A stretch of 64,000 nucleotides of DNA. Source: Siphonodentalium dalli. Lineage: Eukaryota; Mollusca; Scaphopoda; Gadilida; Siphonodentaliidae. Each line of letters starts with the position of its first letter. Positions within the stretch are counted from its first letter, which is position 1. A program made the position numbers and the translations under genes. The stretch is from NCBI GenBank assembly GCA_032622095.1, contig CP136063.1, forward strand, positions 272,175,426 through 272,239,425, in the 5' to 3' direction. The notes under the pieces were generated by a model. That model had not been told where the DNA came from and searched no databases. It was given only the letters and a program-made list of their open reading frames with translations. Of this stretch, positions 36,384 to 51,204 are shown piece after piece.

Positions 36384-38647
36384 CTACTCATGGAATGTTA
36401 CAAATAAAGAGCGTTCATTGCTAGTATTATTCCTGGTATGTAACCAACAAAGAACGTCCATTGTTAGTCTTATGCATTGTATGCTACAAGTAAGGAACGT
36501 TCATTGCTAGTCTTAATCCTGGTATGGAACCAACAAAGAACGTCCATTGTTAGTCTTATTCATGGTATGTTAAAAATAAAGAGCGTTCATTGCTAGTCTT
36601 ATTCTTGGTATGTAACCAACAAAGAACGTCCATTGTTAGTCTTATTCATTGTATGTTACAAATAAAGAGCGTTCCTTGCTAGTCTTATTCCTGGTATGTA
36701 ATCAACAAAGAATGTCCACTGCTAGTCTTACTCCTGGTATGCTACAAATAAAAAGAGTTCATTGTTAGTCTTATTCCAGGAATGTAACCAACAAAGAACG
36801 TCCATGGTTAGTCTTATTCATGGTATGTTACAAATAAAGAGCGTTCATTGCTAGTCTTATTCCTGGTATGTAACCAACAAAGAACGTCCATTGTTAGTCT
36901 TATTCATGGTATGTTACACATAAAGAGCGTTCATTGCTAGTCTTATTCCTGGTATGTTACAAATAAAGAGCGTTCATTGTTAGTCTATTCCTGGTATGTT
37001 ACAAATAAAAAACGCTCATTGTTAGTCTATTCCTGGTAAGTTACAAATAAAGAACGCTCATTGTTAGTCTATTCCTGGTATGTTACAAATAAAGAGCGTT
37101 CATTGTTAGTCTATTCCTGGTATGTTACAAATAAAGAACGCTCATTGTTCGTCTATTCCTGGTATGTTACAAATAAAGAGGGTTCATCGTTAGTCTATTC
37201 CTGGTTTGTTACAAATAAAGAGCGTTCATCGTTAGTCTATTACTGGTATGTTACAAATAAAGAGCGTTCATCGTTAGTCTATTCCTGGTATGTTACAAAT
37301 AAAGGGCGTTCATCGTTAGTCTATTCCTGGTATGTTACAAATAAAGAACGCTCATCGTTTGTCTATTCCTGGTATGTTACAAATAAAGAACACTCATTGT
37401 TAGTCTATTCCTGGTATGTTATAAATAAAGAGTGTTCATTGTTAGTCTATTCCTGATATATTACACATAAAGAACGCTCATTGTTAGTCTTACTCCTGGT
37501 ATGTTACATATAAGGAACGCACATTGTTAGTCTTACTCCTGGTATGTTACAAATAAAGAGCGTTCATTGCTAGTCTATTCCTGTTATGTTACAAATAAAG
37601 AGCGTTCATTGTTAGTCTTACTCCTGGTATGTTACAAATAAAGAAAGCTCATTGTTAGTCTATTCCTGGTATGTTATAAATAAAGAGCGTTCATTGTTAG
37701 TCTTACTCCTGGTATGTTACCAATAAAGAACGCTTATTATTGGTATATTCCTGGTATGTTACAAATAAAGAGCGTTCGATGTTAGTCTTACTCATTGTAT
37801 ATTAAAAATAAAGACCGTTCATTGTTAGTCTTAGTCGTGGTATGTTAGAAATAAAGAGCGCGCATTGTTAGTCTATTCCTGGTATGTTATAAATACAGAG
37901 CGTTCATTGTTAGTCTTACTCCTGGTATGTTACCAATAAAGAACGCTCATTGTTAGTCTATTCATGGTATGTTGCAAATAAAGAGCGTTCATTGTTAGTC
38001 TATTCCTGGTATGTTACAAATAAAGAACGCTCATTGTTAGTCTTATTCCTGGTATGTTACAAATAAAGAGCGTTCATTGTTCGTCTATTCATGGTATGTA
38101 ACCAACAAAGAACGTCCATTGTTAGTCTTATTCATGGTATGTTACAAATAAAGAGCGTTCACTGTTAGTCACCTCCTGGTAAATAACCAATAATGAGCGT
38201 TCATTGTTAGTCTATTCCTGGTATGTTACAAATAAAGATCATTCATTGTTAGTCGTATTCCTGGTATGTTACAAATAAAGAGCGTTCATTGTTAGTCTAT
38301 CCCTGGTATGTTACAAATAAACAGCGTTTATTGTTAGTCTATTCCTGGTATGTAGCCAACAAAGAACTTTCATTGTTAGTCTTATTCCTATTATGTTACA
38401 CATTAAGAGCGTTCATTGTTAGTCTATTCATTGTTTGTTACCAATAAAGACCGTTCATTGTTAGTCTTAGTCATGTTATGTTACAAATAAAGATTGTCTC
38501 TTGTTAGTATATTCATGGTATGTTACAAATAAAGATAGTTCATTGTTAGTCTTATTCCTGGTATGTTACAAATCAAGAGCGTTCATTGTTAGTCTTACAC
38601 ATTGTATGTTGAAAATAAAGAGCGTTCATTGTTAGTCTATTCCTGGT

Positions 38648-41600
38648 TTGTTACAAATAAATAACGCTCATTGTTATATAGTCTATTCTTGGTATGTTTC
38701 AAATAAAGAGCGTTCATTGTTAGTCTATTCCTGGTATGTTACAAATAAAGAGCATTCATTGTTATTCTATTCCTGGTATGTTACAAATAACGAGCGTTCA
38801 TTGCTAGTCTATTCCCGTTATGTTACAAATAAAGAGCGTTCATTGTTAGACTATTACTGGTATGTTACACATAAAGAGCGTTCATTGTTTGTATTATTCC
38901 TGGTATGTTACAAATAAAGAACGCGCATTGTTAGTCTATTCCTGGTATGTTACAAATAAAGAACGTTCATTTTTAGTCTATCCCTGGTATGTTACAATAA
39001 AGAGCGTCATTGTTAGTCTATTCCTGGTATGTTACAAATAAAGAGCGTTCATTGTTATTCTATTCCTGGTATGTTACAATTAAAGAGCGTTCATTGTTAG
39101 TCTATTCATGGTATGTTACAAATAAAGAACGTCCATTGTTATTCTTATTCATGGTATGTTACAGATAAAGAGCGTTCATTGTTAGTCTTATTCCTGGTAT
39201 GATACACATAAAAAGCGTTCATTGTTAGTCTACTCATTGTATGTTACCAATAAAGACCGTTCAGTGTTAGTCTTAGTCATGTTATGTTACAAATTAAGAG
39301 CGTTCATTGTTAGTATATTCATGGTATGTTACAAATAAAGATCGTTCATTGTTAGTCTTATTCCTGGTATGTTACAAATAAAGAGCGTTCAATGTTAGTC
39401 TTACTCATTGTATGTTAAAAATAAAGACCGTTCATTGTTAGTCTTAGTCATGGTATGTTAGAAATGAAGAGCTTTCCTTGTTAGTATATTCATTGTATGT
39501 TACAAATAAAGATCGTTCATTGTTAGTCTTATTCCTGGTATGTTACACATAAAGAGCGTTCATTGTTATTCTATTCCTGGTATGTTACAATTAAAGAGCG
39601 TTCATTGTTAGTCTACTCATGGTATGTTACAAATAAAGAACGTCCATTGTTATTCTTATTCATGGTATGTTACAGATAAAGAGCGTTCATTGTTAGTCTT
39701 ATTCCTGGTACGATACACATAAAAAGCGTTCATTGTTAGTCTACTCATTGTATGTTACCAATAAAGACCGTTCAGTGTTAGTCTTAGTCATGGTATGTTA
39801 CAAATTAAGAGCGTTCATTGTTAGTATATTCATGGTATGTTACAAATAAAGATCGTTCATTGTTAGTCTTATTCCTGGTATGTTACAAATAAAGAGCGTT
39901 CAATGTTAGTCTTACTCATTGTATGTTAAAAATAAAGACCGTTCATTGTTAGTCTTAGTCATGGTATGTTAGAAATGAAGAGCTTTCCCTGTTAGTATAT
40001 TCATTGTATGTTACAAATAAAGATCGTTCATTGTTAGTCTTATTCCTGGTATGTTACACATAAAGAGCGTTCATTGTTAGTCTACTCATTGTATGTTACC
40101 AATAAAGACTGTTCATTGTTAGTCTTAGTCATGGTATGTTACAAATAAAGAGCGTTCATTGTTAGTCTATTCATGGTATGTAACCAACAAAGAACGTCCA
40201 TTGTTAGTCTTATTCATGGTATGTTACAAATAAAGAGCGTTCACTGTTAGTCACCTCCTGGTAAATAACCAATACTGACCGTTCATTGTTAGTCTATTCC
40301 TGGTATGTTACCAATACAGATCATTCATTGTTAGTCGTATTCCTGGTATGTTACAAATAAAGAGCGTTCATTGTTAGTCTATTCCTGGTATGTTACAAAT
40401 AAAGAGCGTTTATTGTTAGTCTATTCCTGGTATGTAGCCAACAAAGAACTTTCATTGTTAGTCTTATTCCTAGTATGTTACACATTAAGAGCGTTCATTG
40501 TTAGTCTATTCATTGTTTGTTACCAATAAAGACCGTGCATTGTTAGTCTTAGTCATGGTATATTACAAATAAATATTGTCTCTTGTTAGTATATGCATGG
40601 TATGTTACAAATAAAGATAGTTCATTGTTAGTCTTATTTCTGGTATGTTACAAATAAAGAGCGTTAATTGTTAGTCTATTCCTGGTTTGTTACAAATAAA
40701 TAACGCTCATTGTTATATAGTCTATTCTTGGTATGTTTCAAATAAAGAGCGTTCATTGTAGGTCTATTCCTGGTATGTTACAAATAAAGAGCATTCATTG
40801 TTATTCTATTCCTGGTATGTTACAAATAACGAGCGTTCATTGCTAGTCTATTCCCGTTATGTTACAAATAAAGAGCGTTCACTGTTAGACTATTACTGGC
40901 ATGTTACAAATAAAGAGCGTTCATTGTTTGTATTATTCCTGGTATGTTACAAATAAAGAACGCTCATTTTTAGTCTATTCCTGGTATGTTACAAATAAAG
41001 AACGTTCATTTTTAGTCTATCCCTGGTATGTTACAAATAAAGAGCGTTCATTGTTAGTCTATTCCTGGTATGTTACAAATAAAATGCGTTCATTGTTAGT
41101 CTATTCCTGGTATGTTACACATAAAGAGCGTTCATTGCTAATCTATTCCTGTTATGTTACAAATTACGTGCGTTCATTGCTAGACTTATTCGTGGTATGT
41201 AACCAACACAGAGCGTTCATTGTTAGTCTTACTTTTGGTATGTTACAAATAAAGAGCGTTCATTGTTAGTCTTATTCCTTGTATGTTACAAATAAAGAGC
41301 GTGTATTGTTAGTCTATTCCTGGTATGTTACAAATAAAGAGCGTTTATTGTTAGTCTATTCCTGGTATGTAACCAACAAAGAACGTCCATTGTTAGTCTT
41401 ATTCCTGGTATGTTACACATAAAGAGCGTTCATTTTTAGTCTTATTCCTGGTATGTTACAAATAAAGAACGCTCAATGTTAGTCACCTCCTGGTAAATAA
41501 CCAATAATGAGCGTTCATTGTTAGTCTATTCCTGGTATGTTACAAATAAAGATCATTCATTGTTAGTCGTATTCCTGGTATGTTACAAATAAAGAGCGTT

Positions 41601-41961
41601 CATTGTTAGTCTATCCCTGGTATGTTACAAATAAACAGCGTTTATTGTTAGTCTATTCCTGGTATGTAGCCAACAAAGAACTTTCATTGTTAGTCTTATT
41701 CCTATTATGTTACACATTAAGAGCGTTCATTGTTAGTCTATTCATTGTTTGTTACCAATAAAGACCGTTCATTGTTAGTCTTAGTCATGTTATGTTACAA
41801 ATAAAGATTGTCTCTTGTTAGTATATTCATGGTATGTTACAAATAAAGATAGTTCATTGTTAGTCTTATTCCTGGTATGTTACAAATCAAGAGCGTTCAT
41901 TGTTAGTCTTACACATTGTATGTTGAAAATAAAGAGCGTTCATTGTTAGTCTATTCCTGGT
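38648..41961 (+). repeat. 3314-bp long-form subunit in macro-unit 5
   Basis: It is 84 bp longer than the 3230-bp subunit. Two extra units lie near 39165-39250, where GTTACAGATAAAG and GATACACATAAAAAGCG units intervene before ACCAATAAAGACCG. The short form joins GTTAC directly to CAATAAAGACCG (for example near 13308). Confidence 0.83.
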
Positions 41962-42430
41962 TTGTTACAAATAAATAACGCTCATTGTTATATAGTCTAT
42001 TCTTGGTATGTTTCAAATAAAGAGCGTTCATTGTTAGTCTATTCCTGGTATGTTACAAATAAAGAGCATTCATTGTTATTCTATTCCTGGTATGTTACAA
42101 ATAACGAGCGTTCATTGCTAGTCTATTCCCGTTATGTTACAAATAAAGAGCGTTCATTGTTAGACTATTACTGGTATGTTACACATAAAGAGCGTTCATT
42201 GTTAGTCTTACTCCTGGTATGTTACCAATAAAGAACGCTCATTGTTAGTCTATTCATGGTATGTTGCAAATAAAGATTGTCTCTTGTTAGTATATTCATG
42301 GTATGTTACAAATAAAGATAGTTCATTGTTAGTCTTATTCCTGGTATGTTACAAATCAAGAGCGTTCATTGTTAGTCTTACACATTGTATGTTGAAAATA
42401 AAGAGCGTTCATTGTTAGTCTATTCCTGGT

Positions 42431-45400
42431 TTGTTACAAATAAATAACGCTCATTGTTATATAGTCTATTCTTGGTATGTTTCAAATAAAGAGCGTTCAT
42501 TGTTAGTCTATTCCTGGTATGTTACAAATAAAGAGCATTCATTGTTATTCTATTCCTGGTATGTTACAAATAACGAGCGTTCATTGCTAGTCTATTCCCG
42601 TTATGTTACAAATAAAGAGCGTTCATTGTTAGACTATTACTGGTATGTTACACATAAAGAGCGTTCATTGTTTGTATTATTCCTGGTATGTTACAAATAA
42701 AGAACGCGCATTGTTAGTCTATTCCTGGTATGTTACAAATAAAGAACGTTCATTTTTAGTCTATCCCTGGTATGTTACAATAAAGAGCGTCATTGTTAGT
42801 CTATTCCTGGTATGTTACAAATAAAGAGCGTTCATTGTTATTCTATTCCTGGTATGTTACAATTAAAGAGCGTTCATTGTTAGTCTATTCATGGTATGTT
42901 ACAAATGAAGAACGTCCATTGTTATTCTTATTCATGGTATGTTACCAATAAAGACCGTTCAGTGTTAGTCTTAGTCATGTTATGTTACAAATTAAGAGCG
43001 TTCATTGTTAGTATATTCATGGTATGTTACAAATAAAGATCGTTCATTGTTAGTCTTATTCCTGGTATGTTACAAATAAAGAGCGTTCAATGTTAGTCTT
43101 ACTCATTGTATGTTAAAAATAAAGACCGTTCATTGTTAGTCTTAGTCATGGTATGTTAGAAATGAAGAGCTTTCCTTGTTAGTATATTCATTGTATGTTA
43201 CAAATAAAGATCGTTCATTGTTAGTCTTATTCCTGGTATGTTACACATAAAGAGCGTTCATTGTTATTCTATTCCTGGTATGTTACAATTAAAGAGCGTT
43301 CATTGTTAGTCTACTCATGGTATGTTACAAATAAAGAACGTCCATTGTTATTCTTATTCATGGTATGTTACAGATAAAGAGCGTTCATTGTTAGTCTTAT
43401 TCCTGGTACGATACACATAAAAAGCGTTCATTGTTAGTCTACTCATTGTATGTTACCAATAAAGACCGTTCAGTGTTAGTCTTAGTCATGGTATGTTACA
43501 AATTAAGAGCGTTCATTGTTAGTATATTCATGGTATGTTACAAATAAAGATCGTTCATTGTTTTGTCTTATTCCTGGTATGTTACAAATAAAGAGCGTTC
43601 AATGTTAGTCTTACTCATTGTATGTTAAAAATAAAGACCGTTCATTGTTAGTCTTAGTCATGGTATGTGCGAAATGAAGAGCTTTCCCTGTTAGTATATT
43701 CATTGTATGTTACAAATAAAGATCGTTCATTGTTAGTCTTATTCCTGGTATGTTACACATAAAGAGCGTTCATTGTTAGTCTACTCATTGTATGTTACCA
43801 ATAAAGACTGTTCATTGTTAGTCTTAGTCATGGTATGTTACAAATAAAGAGCGTTCATTGTTAGTCTATTCATGGTATGTAACCAACAAAGAACGTCCAT
43901 TGTTAGTCTTATTCATGGTATGTTACAAATAAAGAGCGTTCACTGTTAGTCACCTCCTGGTAAATAACCAATACTGACCGTTCATTGTTAGTCTATTCCT
44001 GGTATGTTACCAATACAGATCATTCATTGTTAGTCGTATTCCTGGTATGTTACAAATAAAGAGCGTTCATTGTTAGTCTATTCCTGGTATGTTACAAATA
44101 AAGAGCGTTTATTGTTAGTCTATTCCTGGTATGTAGCCAACAAAGAACTTTCATTGTTAGTCTTATTCCTAGTATGTTACACATTAAGAGCGTTCATTGT
44201 TAGTCTATTCATTGTTTGTTACCAATAAAGACCGTGCATTGTTAGTCTTAGTCATGGTATATTACAAATAAATATTGTCTCTTGTTAGTATATGCATGGT
44301 ATGTTACAAATAAAGATAGTTCATTGTTAGTCTTATTTCTGGTATGTTACAAATAAAGAGCGTTAATTGTTAGTCTATTCCTGGTTTGTTACAAATAAAT
44401 AACGCTCATTGTTATATAGTCTATTCTTGGTATGTTTCAAATAAAGAGCGTTCATTGTAGGTCTATTCCTGGTATGTTACAAATAAAGAGCATTCATTGT
44501 TATTCTATTCCTGGTATGTTACAAATAACGAGCGTTCATTGCTAGTCTATTCCCGTTATGTTACAAATAAAGAGCGTTCACTGTTAGACTATTACTGGCA
44601 TGTTACAAATAAAGAGCGTTCATTGTTTGTATTATTCCTGGTATGTTACAAATAAAGAACGCTCATTTTTAGTCTATTCCTGGTATGTTACAAATAAAGA
44701 ACGTTCATTTTTAGTCTATCCCTGGTATGTTACAAATAAAGAGCGTTCATTGTTAGTCTATTCCTGGTATGTTACAAATAAAATGCGTTCATTGTTAGTC
44801 TATTCCTGGTATGTTACACATAAAGAGCGTTCATTGCTAATCTATTCCTGTTATGTTACAAATTACGTGCGTTCATTGCTAGACTTATTCGTGGTATGTA
44901 ACCAACACAGAGCGTTCATTGTTAGTCTTACTTTTGGTATGTTACAAATAAAGAGCGTTCATTGTTAGTCTTATTCCTTGTATGTTACAAATAAAGAGCG
45001 TGTATTGTTAGTCTATTCCTGGTATGTTACAAATAAAGAGCGTTTATTGTTAGTCTATTCCTGGTATGTAACCAACAAAGAACGTCCATTGTTAGTCTTA
45101 TTCCTGGTATGTTACACATAAAGAGCGTTCATTTTTAGTCTTATTCCTGGTATGTTACAAATAAAGAACGCTCAATGTTAGTCACCTCCTGGTAAATAAC
45201 CAATAATGAGCGTTCATTGTTAGTCTATTCCTGGTATGTTACAAATAAAGATCATTCATTGTTAGTCGTATTCCTGGTATGTTACAAATAAAGAGCGTTC
45301 ATTGTTAGTCTATCCCTGGTATGTTACAAATAAACAGCGTTTATTGTTAGTCTATTCCTGGTATGTAGCCAACAAAGAACTTTCATTGTTAGTCTTATTC

Positions 45401-45660
45401 CTATTATGTTACACATTAAGAGCGTTCATTGTTAGTCTATTCATTGTTTGTTACCAATAAAGAACGCTCATTGTTAGTCTTAGTCATGTTATGTTACAAA
45501 TAAAGATTGTCTCTTGTTAGTATATTCATGGTATGTTACAAATAAAGATAGTTCATTGTTAGTCTTATTCCTGGTATGTTACAAATCAAGAGCGTTCATT
45601 GTTAGTCTTACACATTGTATGTTGAAAATAAAGAGCGTTCATTGTTAGTCTATTCCTGGT
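42431..45660 (+). repeat. 3230-bp short-form subunit in the duplicated part of macro-unit 5
   Basis: It carries the short-form diagnostic variants (AAATGAAGAACG near 42903, TTGTTTTGTC near 43560) although the preceding part of the same macro-unit is long form. It marks the short-form parent of the exchange. Confidence 0.85.
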
Positions 45661-48572
45661 TTGTTACAAATAAATAACGCTCATTGTTATATAGTCTATT
45701 CTTGGTATGTTTCAAATAAAGAGCGTTCATTGTTAGTCTATTCCTGGTATGTTACAAATAAAGAGCATTCATTGTTATTCTATTCCTGGTATGTTACAAA
45801 TAACGAGCGTTCATTGCTAGTCTATTCCCGTTATGTTACAAATAAAGAGCGTTCATTGTTAGACTATTACTGGTATGTTACACATAAAGAGCGTTCATTG
45901 TTTGTATTATTCCTGGTATGTTACAAATAAAGAACGCGCATTGTTAGTCTATTCCTGGTATGTTACAAATAAAGAACGTTCATTTTTAGTCTATCCCTAG
46001 TATGTTACAATAAAGAGCGTCATTGTTAGTCTATTCCTGGTATGTTACAAATAAAGAGCGTTCATTGTTATTCTATTCCTGGTATGTTACAATTAAAGAG
46101 CGTTCATTGTTAGTCTATTCATGGTATGTTACAAATAAAGAACGTCCATTGTTATTCTTATTCATGGTATGTTACAGATAAAGAGCGTTCATTGTTAGTC
46201 TTATTCCTGGTATGATACACATAAAAAGCGTTCATTGTTAGTCTACTCATTGTATGTTACCAATAAAGACGGTTCAGTGTTAGTCTTAGTCATGTTATGT
46301 TACAAATTAAGAGCGTTCATTGTTAGTATATTCATGGTATGTTACAAATAAAGATCGTTCATTGTTAGTCTTATTCCTGGTATGTTACAAATAAAGAGCG
46401 TTCAATGTTAGTCTTACTCATTGTATGTTAAAAATAAAGACCGTTCATTGTTAGTCTTAGTCATGGTATGTTAGAAATGAAGAGCTTTCCTTGTTAGTAT
46501 ATTCATTGTATGTTACAAATAAAGATCGTTCATTGTTAGTCTTATTCCTGGTATGTTACACATAAAGAGCGTTCATTGTTAGTCTACTCATTGTATGTTA
46601 CCAATAAAGACTGTTCATTGTTAGTCTTAGTCATGGTATGTTACAAATAAAGAACGCTCATTGTTAGTCTTATTCCTGGTATGTTACAAATAACGAACGC
46701 TCATTGTTAGTCTTATTCATGGTATGTTACTAATAAAGAGCGTTCATTGTTAGTCTAGTCCTTGTATGTTACAAATAAAGAACGCTCATTGATAGTCTTA
46801 CTCCTGGTATGTAACCAACAAAGAACGTCCATTGTTAGTCTTATTCATGGTATGTTACAAATAAAAAGCGTTCACTGTTAATCTATTCCTGGTATATAAC
46901 TAACAAAGAACGTCTATTGTTGGTATATTCCTGGTATGTTACAAATAAAGCGCGTTCATAGTTAGTCTTACTCATGGTATGGTACAAATAAAGAGCGTTC
47001 ATTGCTAGTATTATTCCTGGTATGTAACCAGCAAAGAACGTCCATTGTTAGTCTTATTCGTTGTATGCTACAAATAAGGAGCGTTTATTGCTAGTCTTAA
47101 TCCTGGTATGTAACCAACAAAGAACGTCCATTGTTAGTCTTATTCATGGTATGTTAAAAATAAAGAGCGTTCATTGCTAGTCTTATTTCTGGTATGTAAC
47201 CAACAAAGAACGTCAATTGTTAGTCTTATTCATTGTATGTTACAAATAAAGAGCGTTCATTGATAGTCTTATTCCTGCTATGTAACCAACAAAGAACGTC
47301 CACTGTTAGTCTTTCTCCTGGTATGTTACAAATAAAGAGCGTTCATTGTTAGTCTTACTCCTGGTATGTTACAAATAAAGAGCGTTCATTGCTAGTCTTA
47401 TTCCAGGATTCTAACCAACAAAGAACGTCCATTGTTAGTCTTATTCATGGTATGTTACAAATAAAGATAGTTCATTGCTAGTCTTATTCCTGGTATGTAA
47501 CCAACACAGAACGTCCATTGTTAGTCTTATTCATGGTATGTTACAAATAAAGAGCGTTCATTGCTAGTCTTATTCCTGGTATGTTACAAATAAATAGCGT
47601 TCATTGTTAGTCTATTCCTGGTATGTTACAAATAAAGAGCGTTCATTGTTAGTCTATTCCTGGTATGTTAAAAATAAAGAGCGTTCATTGCTAGTCTTAT
47701 TCCTGGTATGGGTATGTTACAAATAAAGAGCGTTCATTGCTAGTCTTATTCCTGGTATGTTACAAATAAATAGCGTTCATTGTTAGTCTATTCCTTGTAT
47801 GTTACAAATAAAGAGCGTTCATTGTTAGTCTATTCCTGGTATGTTACAAATAAAGAGCGTTCATTGCTAGTCTTATTCCTGGTATATAACCAACAAAGAG
47901 CGTTCATTGTTAGTCTTACTCCTGGTATGTTACGAATAAATAGCGTTCATTGTTAGTCTATTCCTGGTATGTTACAAATAAAGTGCGTTCATTGCTAGTC
48001 TTATTCCTGGTAGTCTTATTCCTGGTATGTTACAAATAAAGAACGCTCATTGTTAGTCTATTCCTGGTATGTTACAAATAAAGAACGTCCATTGTTAGTC
48101 TTAATCCTGGTATGTTACAAATAAAGAACGTTCATTGCTAGTCTTATTCCTGGTATGTTACAAATAAGGAACGTCCATTGTTAGTATATTCCTGGTATGT
48201 TACAAATAAAGAGCATTCATTGTTAGTCTTACTCCTGGTATGTTACAAATAAAGAGCGCTCATTGTTAGTCTTATTCCTGGTATGTTACAAATAAAGAGC
48301 GTTCATTGTTAGTCTTATTCCTGGTATGTTACAAATAAAGAGCGTTCATTGTTAGTTTATTCCTGGTATGTTACAGATAAGGAACGCCCATTGTTAGTCT
48401 TATTCCTGGTATGTTACAAATAAAGAGCGTTCATTGTTAGTCTTATTCCTGGTATGTTACAAATAAAGAGCGTTCATTGTTAGTTTATTCCTGGTATGTT
48501 ACAAATAAGGAACGCCCATTGTTAGTCTTATTCCTGGTATGTTACAAATAAAGAGCGTTCATTGTTAGTCTA

Positions 48573-48940
48573 ATCTGCAAGGCCAGTGTCTAGTTGAAAC
48601 ATTCAAAAACATATATTCTTGAACTTTATTAACGCATGCCAAACTACTAGTGTTAGCGCTGCCACTTGACAAATTTGCTGATGGAAAAAATAATTCAAAT
48701 TTGGCAAAAACAAAATTCCCGGTGAAATTAAGCCTCTGCGTGGTCTTTCCTCCACCCGTAAAATTGACAACGTCGTGTGTGGCCTTGCGGCTGGAACGAC
48801 GATAAACCCTAACAAACAAACAAACATAGCAAATCCTCTTGTGATGCGCCCTTCTGATAAGGCAACCCTTCTATCGTGTTATTGTTTGATTATTGGTGTA
48901 TTATGTGGTGATAAACACGAGATGCGAATATAATTATTAA
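48573..48940. repeat. 368-bp insert, copy 5
   Basis: Identical by eye to the earlier copies, 12557 bp after copy 4. Confidence 0.93.
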
Positions 48941-51204
48941 CTACTCATGGAATGTTACAAATAAAGAGCGTTCATTGCTAGTATTATTCCTGGTATGTAA
49001 CCAACAAAGAACGTCCATTGTTAGTCTTATGCATTGTATGCTACAAGTAAGGAACGTTCATTGCTAGTCTTAATCCTGGTATGGAACCAACAAAGAACGT
49101 CCATTGTTAGTCTTATTCATGGTATGTTAAAAATAAAGAGCGTTCATTGCTAGTCTTATTCTTGGTATGTAACCAACAAAGAACGTCCATTGTTAGTCTT
49201 ATTCATTGTATGTTACAAATAAAGAGCGTTCCTTGCTAGTCTTATTCCTGGTATGTAATCAACAAAGAATGTCCACTGCTAGTCTTACTCCTGGTATGCT
49301 ACAAATAAAAAGAGTTCATTGTTAGTCTTATTCCAGGAATGTAACCAACAAAGAACGTCCATGGTTAGTCTTATTCATGGTATGTTACAAATAAAGAGCG
49401 TTCATTGCTAGTCTTATTCCTGGTATGTAACCAACAAAGAACGTCCATTGTTAGTCTTATTCATGGTATGTTACACATAAAGAGCGTTCATTGCTAGTCT
49501 TATTCCTGGTATGTTACAAATAAAGAGCGTTCATTGTTAGTCTATTCCTGGTATGTTACAAATAAAAAACGCTCATTGTTAGTCTATTCCTGGTAAGTTA
49601 CAAATAAAGAACGCTCATTGTTAGTCTATTCCTGGTATGTTACAAATAAAGAGCGTTCATTGTTAGTCTATTCCTGGTATGTTACAAATAAAGAACGCTC
49701 ATTGTTCGTCTATTCCTGGTATGTTACAAATAAAGAGGGTTCATCGTTAGTCTATTCCTGGTTTGTTACAAATAAAGAGCGTTCATCGTTAGTCTATTAC
49801 TGGTATGTTACAAATAAAGAGCGTTCATCGTTAGTCTATTCCTGGTATGTTACAAATAAAGGGCGTTCATCGTTAGTCTATTCCTGGTATGTTACAAATA
49901 AAGAACGCTCATCGTTTGTCTATTCCTGGTATGTTACAAATAAAGAACACTCATTGTTAGTCTATTCCTGGTATGTTATAAATAAAGAGTGTTCATTGTT
50001 AGTCTATTCCTGATATATTACACATAAAGAACGCTCATTGTTAGTCTTACTCCTGGTATGTTACATATAAGGAACGCACATTGTTAGTCTTACTCCTGGT
50101 ATGTTACAAATAAAGAGCGTTCATTGCTAGTCTATTCCTGTTATGTTACAAATAAAGAGCGTTCATTGTTAGTCTTACTCCTGGTATGTTACAAATAAAG
50201 AAAGCTCATTGTTAGTCTATTCCTGGTATGTTATAAATAAAGAGCGTTCATTGTTAGTCTTACTCCTGGTATGTTACCAATAAAGAACGCTTATTATTGG
50301 TATATTCCTGGTATGTTACAAATAAAGAGCGTTCGATGTTAGTCTTACTCATTGTATATTAAAAATAAAGACCGTTCATTGTTAGTCTTAGTCGTGGTAT
50401 GTTAGAAATAAAGAGCGCGCATTGTTAGTCTATTCCTGGTATGTTATAAATACAGAGCGTTCATTGTTAGTCTTACTCCTGTTATGTTACCAATAAAGAA
50501 CGCTCATTGTTAGTCTATTCATGGTATGTTGCAAATAAAGAGCGTTCATTGTTAGTCTATTCCTGGTATGTTACAAATAAAGAACGCTCATTGTTAGTCT
50601 TATTCCTGGTATGTTACAAATAAAGAGCGTTCATTGTTCGTCTATTCATGGTATGTAACCAACAAAGAACGTCCATTGTTAGTCTTATTCATGGTATGTT
50701 ACAAATAAAGAGCGTTCACTGTTAGTCACCTCCTGGTAAATAACCAATAATGAGCGTTCATTGTTAGTCTATTCCTGGTATGTTACAAATAAAGATCATT
50801 CATTGTTAGTCGTATTCCTGGTATGTTACAAATAAAGAGCGTTCATTGTTAGTCTATCCCTGGTATGTTACAAATAAACAGCGTTTATTGTTAGTCTATT
50901 CCTGGTATGTAGCCAACAAAGAACTTTCATTGTTAGTCTTATTCCTATTATGTTACACATTAAGAGCGTTCATTGTTAGTCTATTCATTGTTTGTTACCA
51001 ATAAAGACCGTTCATTGTTAGTCTTAGTCATGTTATGTTACAAATAAAGATTGTCTCTTGTTAGTATATTCATGGTATGTTACAAATAAAGATAGTTCAT
51101 TGTTAGTCTTATTCCTGGTATGTTACAAATCAAGAGCGTTCATTGTTAGTCTTACACATTGTATGTTGAAAATAAAGAGCGTTCATTGTTAGTCTATTCC
51201 TGGT

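Larger units (their letters stand above)
36016..48572 (+). repeat. Macro-unit 5 (12557 bp), chimera with a 3699-bp duplication
   Basis: The first 6.2 kb is the long form (9-unit run, 509-bp block, 3314-bp subunit step from 38648 to 41962). At about 42189-42203, within AGAGCGTTCATTGTT, the sequence returns to a short-form position equivalent to 12554 and runs through a second set (markers at 42431 and 45661, 3230 bp apart). The second half has short-form variants such as TTGTTTTGTCTTATTCC near 43560 and ATGTGCGAAATGAAG near 43667, which the first half lacks. The length equals 8858 + 3699. Confidence 0.9.
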
